Source of the DNA: Tubiluchus corallicola
Lineage: Eukaryota > Priapulida > Priapulimorpha > Priapulimorphida > Tubiluchidae
Length of the DNA stretch: 64,000 nucleotides
Direction of reading: 5' to 3'
NCBI GenBank assembly: GCA_030141605.1
Contig: JAQGDQ010000277.1
Span: forward strand, 1 to 64,000
This document shows positions 1 to 10,799 of the stretch, one piece after another (the first letter of the stretch is position 1; each line of letters opens with the position of its first letter). The notes below the pieces were generated by a model, which did not search any database, had not been told where the DNA came from, and saw nothing but the letters and a program-made list of their open reading frames with translations. The position numbers were made by a program, and so were the translations under genes.

Positions 1-47
1 ATTATATTATATTATATTATATTATATTATATTATATTATATTATAT
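1..47. repeat. (ATTAT)n pentanucleotide microsatellite
   Basis: A nearly perfect ATTAT tandem array runs from the left window edge to about base 47. It is probably cut by the window boundary. Confidence 0.95.
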
Positions 48-1363
48 GGTAACTGATCAAGACTGACTGATCATCTAATCCTTTACTGTCTCTCATGGAT
101 TGATTGTTCTGCTTGCATTACACTAATCCTCAATCCTTTTCCTTCCTTCCCCTTGTATGAGAGGAGGGGGGAAAAGCAGTCGATTTTTCCAAGACCAACT
201 GATGCCTTAAGATTGTCTCATATTTTGGCCTCATATTTTGACAGGATTTCGGATATCATTGGAGCACCGGTCGGATGTTTGTTTTAAGCAATTTCTGACC
301 ACGAAGATAAAAAATGTCCCTTTCCCAGTTCTTAGTGACAAACCTACACGTAAGCGTTGATTGGCTTATCCAGACTCAGACTCACCCAAAACCAGACTCA
401 GGCAGGCCAGACCCAGACAAACGAACCACAGACCAGACTTCTGATAGAGCAGATCTCAGGACGAGCAATTTTTCTTAACTTCTCTGGCTTGTTAAATTGA
501 ATTGTCATTTTCAAATGTTTTGGCAGACAAATAAAAAATCGTATAAAATGTAGCTAATTGCAATATTTAAGGTACTATTAGACTACAAAGAATGATTACG
601 ACTTGCTTTATGATCGAAATCGTTCTCACAGTTCAACCCTCGGCCACCGGAGATGGAGTGCAAAAACACCCCAAGCGTATTTATTTAGTTGTATCGTTGT
701 GACATGAAGCCATCAGTACCTCTCCCCTTCTGTGTTTAAATGATCGTCTGCATAGCATAAGCAGAATTCATTTGACTTCTTGCGCGCCTCATTGATTTCA
801 TTATAATTTTAATTGCAACACAGTGGGATGTGTTTCACCCCAAATCTGTATTACCGACGTATTGATTTTCTCCATTATTTAAACAAAAATAAGAAAGTAA
901 ACAAATGCTAAATGTTTTTATAGTGCGTGTTAGCTGGCTTTGAAGTACACCTCTGTTGTTGAAAACTCGACTTGGGGCCGAATTAAGTAAAGTAACGTAA
1001 TTTACTAAAAAAGAAAAAAAAATAGACTGACGATTTTTTCCTATAATTTTTCATGTGTAAATTTAATACAACATATGCCAATACAGCAAAATAGTCAAAA
1101 ATAGGATAGTTTTAGTGACCAACGGAAATGAGTCAGTGGCATTTCTTCTGCTCTTATACATGCGGTGTGATTACTCACTATTGCCGATATTCAGGGTTTC
1201 ATCCGAGGCCAATATTTCCGGTAGCCGAGGGTCAATGTAATTAGATTAATTAGTTCAACACTAGAGCATAGACAAAAGTGAAGAGTTTTTAAATTAAATT
1301 TGCACTTTCAGCTGAGCAATAATTAACTATGTCTTCGCAGATTCGGTCAAACACGTAGCTGTG
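48..1363. other. non-coding stretch
   Basis: AT-rich sequence with frequent stops in all frames. No exon with convincing splice sites, RNA gene or repeat was seen. It could lie inside an intron of the NIT-domain gene that begins at 5340 and is transcribed leftward. Confidence 0.4.
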
Positions 1364-1373
1364 GCAATGAACG

Positions 1374-1625
1374 CTGCGCGGTAAAAATGACACAGAAAAA
1401 ATGGCACAGGTAAAAGTGGCACAGGTATAAATGGCACAGAAAAAAACTGGCGGGGTAAAAATGGCAAAGGAAAAAATGGTAAAGAAAAAATGCACAAGTG
1501 GAACAGTGGAAACGTATGTAAAACTTTTTTATTGTGCCATGCTTTCCTATGCCATTTTTAGCGTGCCTTTTTCCTGTGCCATTTTTCCTGTGCTATTTTT
1601 ACCTGTGCCATTTTTACCTACATTC
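1374..1625. mobile_element. foldback array of ~15-bp units (locus A) with 10-bp flanking direct repeat
   Basis: The left arm (about 1382-1500) is a degenerate tandem array of a unit close to AGGTAAAAATGGCAC. The right arm (about 1530-1620) is the same unit in inverse orientation (GTGCCATTTTTACCT and variants), so the locus can fold into a long hairpin. The perfect 10-mer GCAATGAACG lies immediately outside both ends (1364-1373 and 1626-1635), in direct orientation, as a target-site duplication would. The left end CTGCGCGGTAA and the right end CCTACATTC recur at the ends of locus B (14010-14398). Open frames here are by-products of the repeat. No transposase is encoded, so this is a non-autonomous element if it is mobile at all. 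Confidence 0.7.
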
Positions 1626-1635
1626 GCAATGAACG

Positions 1636-2764
1636 GATCACGGTCTAATTTTCTAGAGTTTCAGATATATGTATCTAAAGCAGAAGAAAGTAAGTTATAG
1701 TACTTAATATTACGCTTACTTGCTTATGAAATATGTAATAGAAAGGCAAATGCAATAGAAAAGAAAATTCTTAGTTATTTAAAATGTTCACACCAATAGT
1801 AAAATGTTACTGATTCACCTTCCCAGTGTGCACCACTGATTCACCAAAAACTTATTTTTAATCTTATCGACAAGATAAAGTAACATAAACTTTTGCTTAG
1901 TTAGCGAAGTGTGCACTACGAATTCTCTGAATATTTCTTTAAATTTTTATCAATGTTATCTAAACTTATTTCAAACAACCTACCTCAAAATGGCTGCGCC
2001 TCATAGGAGTTTAAATGCTCAAGTTTTTGTTCAGCGTTTGCTGCTAATGCAAGCTTTGTTTGTGATAAAACACCATGTAAGTGATACAAAATTTCTAGAC
2101 AATTTTTAAGCTTCATTTATGAAGCTTGTTTTCGTGTGCTTTAAGATTTTAACTGCAATTATTTCTTAACTATGCTGTACATCAGAAGTGGTTGTGTCTG
2201 ATATTATATTATATAATATATTATAACTACAGTAGTTAATTAGTTAATTAATTAATCGATCAAATCAGTTAATTAGCAGTTTAACAATCAAAATAATGTA
2301 AACCGGTTGAGCAGAAATGTAAACGGTTTAACATTAATGAAAATTCAAGGAGTCCATACCGCGGGATTTCTAAAAGCATTCTGATAAAGCTTGATTTGAA
2401 TTTTCTTTTGAATCACCAACATCAGTTATGTTGTTGGAGTAGACAGAAACTGTTATGTAAACCACGTTAATCCTATAACTTTTTAAGAGAAGGAGGGTTT
2501 TTGCAGGCCTAACGGTTTCACTAATGCCATCGTTGCATTTGCGTTTACTACTGGGACTGTTTATTCGTGCGCATGAATGCACACGAAGACCTTTTCGTGT
2601 TTTCTTGGCGAGAAAATGATTTTAGTAGCAAAGAAGCTAGTGATAATGAATGTCACTGCCACATTTCCGCACTGCGTGGAAGTTCCTCGCTTGTTAATTC
2701 CAAGGAATTTTTGAATAGAAGGGTAGTGATATGCTTTTGGTCAGTTATTCTCAAATGAGAAAAC
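1636..2764. other. non-coding stretch
   Basis: AT-rich, with a short palindromic TATAATATATTATA-type run near 2200-2225 and no supportable exon. Confidence 0.4.
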
Positions 2765-2990
2765 ACATTGCCTCGTTCGCGAGAAACTTTTGTCAGGGGA
2801 GTGTTGGGGAAATTTCAACTCCAACGCGAGAAATTTTTGGCATGGGAGAAATTTCAGCACTAACCACAGGAAGTCCCAAATCAAGAAGAAGGAATATTTG
2901 CTAGGAAAGAAATTTCAAATCAAAGGAATAAGAGTTTTTGCCTCAAGAGGAATTTTTACTAGTGGACGAATTTTTGGCAGGGATGATAGG
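2765..2990. repeat. degenerate short-unit array related to the foldback loci (locus D)
   Basis: Repeated variants of a purine-rich unit such as GGCATGGGAGAAATTTC and GACGAATTTTTGGCAGGG occur with roughly 15-20 bp spacing. The layout (GGCA or GCAC, then a G/A run, then AAATTT) resembles the units at 1374-1625 and 14010-14398, but this copy is more diverged and I see no clean inverted arm. The 113-codon open frame over it has no recognisable domain and is probably a repeat artefact. Confidence 0.4.
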
Positions 2991-3448
2991 CTGTCCACAG
3001 AGTTTTTGGGCTATTTCATTTCCCATACAGCCCCAGGCTACTTATTCAGAGATGAAAAATATATCATGTACATAAAAATGACCAAGTTACCTATACCAGT
3101 TCTAGTATCTCTTTTTAGAGGAATATTCTAGAAAAAACTTGTTTCCGTGCCGTAGTATAAAAATATTCGATTGACAGAATAATTACTCACTGTATGGTTG
3201 AAAGAAATACTGTAAAGCGACACTAGACATTGTATCTAGTTCTACGTATCAGGTGAATGTAAGAGGCTTCTATGCCGCAGATATATTATTCTCAAGAGCC
3301 GTGAGGGATGCGGTTAGGTTTCAGGGTAACATTTCGGGGAATGATTTTTGCACCTTTCATAATTGAATATAATATACCTGCGTGTAATGAATATGTACTG
3401 TTATATATGTGACGTTATATCGGACTAACACACAGCTAGTGACTGACA

Positions 3449-3625
3449 ACTAAACCAATCAACCAACAACTAACCAACTAACCAACTAGCCAAACAACCA
3501 ACCAATCAAACAACCAACCAATCAGCCAAACAACTAACCAATCAACCAACCAACAAACATCTATATACCCTACTCCAAAACCCACCAAGGAACTAAACAA
3601 CCAACCAAACTCATGCACCAACTAA
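3449..3625. repeat. degenerate (CCAA/ACCAA)n array
   Basis: Imperfect AACCAACCAATC-type units fill this interval. Confidence 0.85.
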
Positions 3626-4577
3626 ATATTCACTAATCAACTAACTACGATATTACTGACTTAATCTTACATATTATTTAGGTTTTGTTTTAAGCTTGTT
3701 GACGCTTTTGTACAAATTTCGCAAATCATTGATCAAATAAAATCATGTCTTTAAAGAAGGAATGGAGCTTTACTAGACTTAATTCGATTTATCAAGGAAT
3801 TGCGTATCCATATACACGCAAATGATAACACAGTATCATGAACAATGTAAAATCAAAGCAACATTTTTAATTAATAATCTATTCATTCGGTTTTTTAATA
3901 TACTTTTTTATTTTTTATTAAGCAACTTCTCTTCGTCTTTTTCATAAATATATTCTCATTCTTTTTATTCTTTATTCTTTTATTCCTTTTCTTTTGGTAC
4001 TTTTCTTTTTTCTTTTTTCTTTTTTATTCCCTTTTAAAAGTTAATTCAATTTTTATTCAAAGTTTAATTCAAAGTTATTTCAAAGATAATTTTTTGCATG
4101 ATAAATGACACAATATTCTTGGCATCTATTTTAACTAGTGAGAAACAAGCAATTGATATCTAATATTAGTTATCTATTATATGGCTAGATAAAGGGAGAT
4201 TACTGAGTGGAGCACATATATGGAAGGGACAGAAAGAAAGTAAAAAACAGTCATCTAGTAGACAATTCCAAAGATACGAAAACCGAGGGAAAAGCCCGAG
4301 GAGGAAGAATTTACAAGCACGTGTTTTGCATCCAAGAATGTTATAAATAAGACAATAGGAAGCAGCAGCAAAATGGGTACTCTGACTAAAGCACTACGAA
4401 AGAAATGATATGAAAGGATAAAAAGAAGAAATGACCAAGAAAAAAGAAAGGAATGACAGTTAAGGAAGATTATAAAACGGTAATGCTATAGGATCAAGGA
4501 ACAAAGAAAAGAAAGGCAGAAGAAAGAAGCTAAGATGAAGCTAGTCGATGACATGAAAACGGTAGCTGAATTCATAC
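3626..4577. other. probable intron of the NIT-domain gene
   Basis: This lies just downstream, on the minus strand, of the splice donor at 4577-4576. It is AT-rich with T-rich and poly-purine tracts. I found no second exon of the NIT-domain gene in the 4.5 kb available. Confidence 0.5.
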
Positions 4578-5340
4578 CTCTGGCAAAAGAAGTACTTCCA
4601 AGAGCTCTTTCTATACCAGCTTGTTCTTTACTGAGAGTCAGCATATGATAAGCTACAAGTGTCTTCCAAATATCACTGCTCTCCGCTCTCTGCAAGCTCC
4701 GAGCGACCCAGTGAATCAGCATGTCTATGATGTCTGTGTAAAATCGTATTTCTTTCCCGATAGTTGTCAAGGTGACGTTTAGATGTTCTCGGTGAAACCG
4801 AATATACATGTGCAATCCGATTCCGCTCTCGTACTGCGACAACCCAGACGGATTGTCTTCCGGCCACTGCGTTAACGCGTTGAACGCCGCGTCGGATAGC
4901 AGTCGACGTGCCTTTAGTTTTTCGAACACGAACTCGCTTCCCTTGGAGCTGGTAAAGAGTGCCGTTGTTCCGCGTTCTACTTGCAAACGATGAACGATTA
5001 GATTTAGTTCCAAGCTGAAGAGAATCTCTCCTCGTAGCTGTTGTTTCCTTTGGCTGAGGATTATAATGTCTGACAGTGAGAGGGCATTCTGAAGCAGCAA
5101 TGCGAGCACTGGAATAGAAGCCAAGGAAATGATCTTACCCAGCTGCACCCGCCGACCGGAAGTGGACGTGGGATCTGTGAACTTAGCGTAGCGGCGACAG
5201 CAGGGACCTTTGCAGCACACAAAACCCGATGATTCTTGTTTAGTTGAGGCGGTTTCGGCATTCTTGAGCACCCAGCTGCTTTGGGCGTCTACCAGCGATC
5301 CCTGTGAGAGGTGCGCATGAATTTTATTAGCTGAACCCAT
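4578..5340 (-). CDS. first coding exon of a NIT-domain membrane protein, probably a receptor guanylate cyclase (partial)
   Basis: This exon encodes 254 codons plus one base. ATG 5340 has good context (GGCCATGG) and follows an in-frame TGA five codons upstream. The N-terminus is hydrophilic with a Cys cluster (residues 42-48). A hydrophobic segment at about 67-94 fits a signal anchor or first membrane helix. From about 97 onward the sequence resembles the nitrate/nitrite-sensing (NIT) domain: a helical region with VERGTTALFTSSKG (121-134), and a second half with KEQAGIERALGSTSFA (238-253). Both are the conserved E-R-G/E-R-A type motifs of that family. In animals, NIT domains are known on receptor guanylate cyclases of marine invertebrates, where they are linked to nitric-oxide signalling (Platynereis NIT-GCs). 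The open frame runs on but is cut by a strong donor, GAG|GTATGA, at 4578/4577, in phase 1. The kinase-homology and cyclase domains would lie beyond the left edge, so the cyclase identity is inferred, not seen. Confidence 0.72.
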
Positions 5341-5530
5341 GGCCGTCTGGCTTCATCAAGTACAGGTGTGAAAATGAAGCCAGGGCATTGAGATCAACAT
5401 CTTGCGCACCTGATGCTGGCAGCTTGCGCAATCTGCATACTGCGAGTTGTTAATCGTCTTTAAGATTCGACGGAGCGTTAATGCGCTAATCAAACAACCG
5501 TACGTCATAGATCACTTTTCAGGTACACAT

Positions 5531-5800
5531 GTTCACTTGTGATTGTCAATGGATTCTATCTTTGCAATATTTTAATGTCTTCGTGTTATTGTTGTATATA
5601 TTTTGATTTCCATATTATTGTCTGGCATTTTTGACTACACATTTAGGTGCTTTCTGCGTTGATTAGAAATGTTCACTTTTCATTGTCAATGGATTTCTAT
5701 CTTTGTAACTTTAATGTCTTCGTGTTATTGTTGTATACATTTTAGTTTCCATATAATTCTCTGGCATTTTGACTACACTTCTGATTGTCAATGGATTATC
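5531..5800. repeat. diverged tandem duplication, period ~140 bp
   Basis: The block at about 5531-5640 (GTTCACTTGTGATTGTCAAT, then AATGTCTTCGTGTTATTG) is repeated at about 5671-5777 with substitutions and small indels. A third, truncated copy (CTGATTGTCAATGGATTA) starts near 5779. Confidence 0.8.
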
Positions 5801-7720
5801 GCGTCTCATCAATAAATTTGTTATATTGTTATAATTCTGTTATTTATTATTCAGATATCGGCCAAGGAAAAATCGTGTCTTATTCACTTCAAATTCAAAA
5901 GAAATTTATTTAAATTATTAAAAGCTTTTATGTACGGACAGAAACAATGATTCAATACATCTCTGTTCACATAACTTAAACTTTTAAAAATGGTAAAGAC
6001 AACATTTTTCTACTAACATTTTATATACTAACATTTAACAGTTTTGGGGACCAAGAAACTTTTACGGGGTTGTTGAGGCCAAATATTATCTTTATAATGT
6101 TATTAAAAACGAGACAATGAAATCGATACACAATGACAATGACAGAAAATATAAACATATATAAGTACAGACAAATATAGACGCACATACATTAGAGGTA
6201 CAACCAAGCTGAAAACTTTGCAATAGTATCTGATTAGCTATACTGTTGGAGCATATTTTATACTACGCACTTTTCTGCACGTATTCTAGAAGAACTAAAT
6301 TGAATAGAACTGAAGCTTTCCATTGTAAAGGGATCGGGTTTCAATTAATCTATACCTATTAAGACGAATATCTAATTACAGTACCGTGGAAAGGAATAGT
6401 ACCTAGAGTTTGTACATGATGTCTGATGGGGTAGCCCATATTTCGCAAGAAAGCTTCCTATAATAAGTGCTAATAATGATACAAACACGTGCGACATCAT
6501 TATCGGTTACATGCCTAGTGACAGGTAGTTTTCTAGTTCACCTTGTTACCGTGCAAAATTTATTATTTAACTAATAACTAGTTCTGCAGTTTGTCGTTTC
6601 AGTTGTCGCCACCACAGATGACTTTGCATAAATCCCGGATTTTACTGCGAAAGCGAAGGCTCGTATAATAATGACACAATACAAGGCGCAAAATCTGTCT
6701 GCAACAACTTATTTGGGCTAATATTTGCTCTTTGCTCTTTTCCAGGTTCGATAACTGCTTTTTACCAACTTTGACGTACACGGATTTTTGTTAGACGTGC
6801 TTAACTTTCTGTCTCAGACAAATTCATCCTGTTCCCGTGTGCGGACTCGATACAGACAATTGAATTAGACAAAACCAGCTTATACCGAGAAAACGAATTG
6901 TCTTGGTATCGTGCCATTTAATAATAATTGTTTACTGAGGTTACCCATGACACAGTTTGCCCCATACGACAGTTACAGTGTGCGGGCAAATTTTGTCTGA
7001 AATAATTTGCATCAGACAATTTGTGGCAGACAGACAGACTGGTATATACGATAATTTCCTAATAAGCTTACTGTTGTGTCGTTTGTTTTGGTATGACTCT
7101 CGGACTATAGTAGTATCTTCACATTTTTTCGCCTCATTTTTGTGAGCATTAAGGCAAATATAGGCCTACAAGAACATTTGCAGTCATATTTGTCAAGTGT
7201 AATAGTGCTTGATTTAGTTGTGTGTTTTAAATTTGTGGTGCAAAGTCGCAGAGATGATGGAGCAAAAATATTGATTCTAAACTAATACATCTTCATGTAA
7301 CAAAATAACCTTGAACGTGCAAAAGATACGCATAATAAAGATAGAAATACTGTCTCCGCATTTAGATTACACAGTAATTACACGATAAGAACAGAACAGA
7401 ACAGAACAGAGCAGATCGGGGCAGGGCAGGGCAGGGCAGAGGAAAGGAGAACAAAGTAGAGGAAAGGAGAGGAGTAGAGCAGACACAGCAGTTGAAAACG
7501 AGCACACTTTTCCAAATCGAAGCAAAATAATGTCGATGTTCTACAGTTTGCGATCAACAATTTGCGATTGAGAAGTCTACATTAGCTCGAAAGTTCAAAC
7601 TCTGGCTGCAAAATAGTTGTTGAGATTGATAAGTGGTAGAGAAACGTTGTACATCGATGATCAATAATTGCATATAGTCGATGATGGTATATCGATTAAG
7701 TAGGATCAAAGTTGTTTTCA
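5801..7720. other. intergenic stretch between the NIT-domain gene and the glycine-rich gene
   Basis: AT-rich, with a short GGCAG/GAACA/GGAAA purine-rich run at about 7388-7480. Otherwise I see nothing I can support. Confidence 0.4.
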
Positions 7721-9476
7721 CTATGGTATCCTGGTTTGTCCTTTGCTTGATCCTGCACCTTGGTCGTAATCAATTTCCTTGAAAAAACCTATGCGGGCAT
7801 TGCCATAATCGTCTCTGACGAGAATCAGTTCTCCTTCTTCTTCTTCTCCGTCTTGTTCTTCTTCTAGGTAGCCGCCTTTTACGATAAACACATTACTTTT
7901 GTCACCATATCCAGTGTCAAAGTTGCCAACAGAAATGCCGCTGCTATAACCTCCTCCACTGCTTGAACCGCTTGCGTAACCTTTACCTTTGTTTTCTAGG
8001 ATGTAGTAGATTGCGCGCCTTAAACTTGATCCACCGTAGTTGTCCCCACCAGCCGAGTGCGCAGCAGCTATCATAACCTACAAAATTAATTATTCATAAT
8101 CTTAACATCAAGATTATTATTAATGATGTTACCGACCCACGATTAATTGAATTTTGAAACCAAACTTCGAGGAAATATGAAAAATCTGGTGCACAGCTTG
8201 GATTTGAACCAGTTACCTGCTGCATAGAAGGCCGACGTTATAATCGCTAAGTTAGTGTGTCCTTTGGCGATCACTACAATCCAAAGTTCATCTTTTAAAA
8301 TTTTGCTTGGCTTTCAAAATTCAGTTAATTGTGTGTTTGTATCGTCATCAGTAATCTGCAAAATTAAATTAGTTTAGTTCTATAAACGTTGAAATATAAG
8401 GTTGAAATACCCAATGACTGCAGTTCAACTTTGTAGCAATAGTAAATGGTGAATCGTGTTTGAAAAAAAAGAAGAAGGTAAAGGAAAAATGAGTATTGAA
8501 AAAATTTTCAATGAAGATCTTTGATGATCTACAAAACAAATCTACAAGCACACACTTTACGCAGCAGTTGAAATCTATAATAGGTGCGAGATCCTTCCCT
8601 TGCCCCGTCTAAATTTAAGCGCACATTCTTTAGAGTAGACGCATTATACTATCAACAGCGATTGAAAAATTTCGCAGTTAAGAACATTTCCTTTTTCCGT
8701 TTTGTAAATGAACTACTTGCGTTAGTTTAGTTGCTTGTTCAAACAAATGTTTCAAACGTGGTTTAGAGTTAAAAAAGTGAACACATGAAAACATACAACA
8801 ACTACAAAGGCTTGTTTTGTTTGAATTTATGTGTGATTGTAACACTGGTTATAATCAAACAATACACTATTGCCCACATGATTTGCGTTTTCGCTTCAAA
8901 ACTGAAATGGATTCACTAAAAACAGACTTATGACTATCGATCGGTTGAAATTTTTGTATCCTGTCTGGTTTTTCGTTTTCCACAAAGTAGTGGCAGTCCA
9001 ACGTTGAATCGAAGCACGCCTTTTTGAGATACAGGTCTTAATTAACAGTTGATTATTGTCTGATTAATTAAAAAAGCAAGATCAGGCAGTTGATGTTGTT
9101 ATTAATCTACAGTTAAACTTTATAACCAAATTCAATTTAGCTATCATTTTGATGAATGATTTCTGGCCAAAATTCGTTGTAAAACATCTTGTAAAAATGG
9201 TGACAAAAATTTTATTCGCCAAACATGAAGTAGAGTTTATCTTCCAAAGCAGAAAGCTTTTGTTAATGCAAAATATGAAATTTTCAACTACAGCGTACCT
9301 GAAAGACTTATTTATTGTAACTTATAGGCAGTCCCTCATTTATTTTCTCTACTGGGTCATTTTGTGTGATAGGTACAGTTACTTCACAATAATTCAAACA
9401 CGGCATAGGAATCAAGATAATTCAGTGTAAACTAAAAACTCACCGAAAGTAGCACCAAAACGACTGCTATCCTCAT
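7721..9476 (-). CDS. small secreted glycine-rich protein, two coding exons
   Basis: Exon 1 (9444-9476) encodes MRIAVVLVLLS and ends at TCG|GTGAGT. Exon 2 (7721-8077) follows the acceptor TTTTGTAG|GTT in the same phase (0) and runs to TAG at 7721-7723. Joined, they give 129 residues. The first 20, MRIAVVLVLLSVMIAAAHSA, form a textbook signal peptide split by the intron, which strongly supports the junction. The mature part is Gly/Ser/Tyr-rich (about 21-70), then has a VFIVKGGY segment, an acidic run (83-94, EEEQDGEEEEGE) and a hydrophilic tail. It contains no cysteine. The 1366-bp intron (8078-9443) carries a tRNA-like SINE head. I do not recognise a family. A secreted structural, matrix or antimicrobial-type peptide is possible, but nothing in the sequence decides between these. 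Confidence 0.75.
8195..8268 (-). mobile_element. tRNA-derived SINE head
   Basis: On the minus strand a degenerate A-box region (CTAACTTAGCGATTATAACG) is followed by GTCGGCCTTCTATGCAGCAG and the B-box GGTTCAAATCC, spaced as in a tRNA gene. The acceptor stem does not pair well, so I call a SINE rather than a functional tRNA. It lies in the intron of the glycine-rich gene. Confidence 0.55.
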
Positions 9477-9744
9477 CTTGAATGTTCGACAGCTATGATA
9501 TGCGAATTCACTAGATTTAAATAAAAGATACTACATTGTAATTGTTTGTACAATTGTGTGTAGATACAATGGGCGCAACTTTCCCCATTGCAGAAGTTTT
9601 ACATACGTAACCAACAAATGTTATCGCTTAGTTATTCATTCAGGCTCTTTTATTATTCTATTGCATTAGACTACTAATATAGTAGGTATATTTAAATAAG
9701 ATTAGCTTTAGTTTATACAAATAACAAACAAATGTTTCACTTAC

Positions 9745-9808
9745 CCTCGGTCTAATTAAGAAATCCACTCTGAATTTAGGTTGCTCGCACGGTATGCGCC
9801 GTTATATA
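9745..9808 (-). promoter_or_regulatory. TATA box and leader exon of the glycine-rich secreted gene
   Basis: On the minus strand TATATAA (9808-9802) lies about 30 bp before a region that could hold the start of transcription (near 9778). This is followed by a short segment ending in a consensus donor, GAGG|GTAAGTG, at 9745/9744. A plausible acceptor, ATTTAAATCTAG (before 9510), precedes the signal-peptide exon by 34 bases. Together they describe a non-coding first exon of about 34 bases. The start site is inferred from spacing only. Confidence 0.5.
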
Positions 9809-9810
9809 TG

Positions 9811-10490
9811 GGCTCCATTGCCCTCAATAGCTGACACTCAATTGAGTTATTTCCAGACGCCGAAACTTTTACTTTTGTCTGTTTTTGACGAGTTCATGTG
9901 TCAGTGTGTTGATCAACTGTCACTTTCAAAGAAGCTTTAATTACTAACAGTAAATGTGCGTGTCACATTAGTTAATGAATTTAATTACACTCTGAACTAT
10001 TAGCGTCATGCTTCATGCATATGGCAAAGTGAAAGTGACGAAAATGGAACACCACTTTCGTTGTAGTAGAACTTTTGCGTGCTTCTATTTGAGCAATGTT
10101 AACGCTACTTGAATTCATTGCAAGTTTTAAAAATTATGTTTTATACGATAATAAAAATTTAGATTCTAAATCAATGTTTCGTCACGTAACAAAATAATTG
10201 TGAAAGCACAAAAGAAATGCATGTTAGAGGTGTTTAATTATTGCGAATGATCTAAGGTCTTAGTAAACTTGTTGTCAGCGTAGCAATGGTATTCTTCAAT
10301 GCAAATGTTTTGTATAGAAAGTACAGGCATGAAATGTAAAGTATGTGTTGGTCAGAATTTAAAACCATGTTGTGAAACCATCAAACTGTAGGGTCAGTTT
10401 CACATCTAGGATATATGTTGAAGCTTTGGGCGCTTCAAAATGGGAGGGGGACACCTGCCAAAGGAAAATTCAGATAGCCTTCCTTAATTA
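9811..10490. other. intergenic stretch upstream of the glycine-rich gene
   Basis: AT-rich. I see no feature beyond the TATA box at its left end. Confidence 0.35.
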
Positions 10491-10494
10491 ATTA

Positions 10495-10790
10495 AAAGAG
10501 GCGTACCGCAAGGCACAATTCTTGGTCCACTTTTATTTTGCCCTGATGTAAGTGACATTCCTGCAAGTATAGGAAATACCATAGCAATGAAACACATCAT
10601 GCAAATGACACATGTGTCCATAGACAATCATTCTGTTTCTAGCAAAGCGATAAATAACTTAAAAGGAGCAGTTGGAGAATTAAAATGTGTTTCATAGTAT
10701 CATCATCTATAAATAAATACAGGAAAAACAACGGCATTGACACAACAACTGGTTTTTACCATTGTGGGCAGGCAGGGATATTGTTTTATT
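10495..10790 (+). pseudogene. decayed non-LTR retrotransposon reverse-transcriptase fragment
   Basis: Plus-strand translation gives RGVPQGTILGPLLF, the conserved RT palm motif (G-x-PQG-x-x-LGP-LLF). It is followed after a short gap by HIMQMTHVSIDNHSVSSKAI, where a YADD-type catalytic segment is expected but destroyed, and then by an INTGKTT stretch. Frameshifts and stops interrupt it. Only the palm and start of the thumb are recognisable. No ends or target duplication were identified. Confidence 0.7.
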
Positions 10791-10799
10791 TGTAAGCAT

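Noticed and set aside
3449-3625. Regularly spaced short repeats considered as a CRISPR-like array
   Set aside because: The units are 4-5 bp simple repeats without unique spacers, in a eukaryotic genome.
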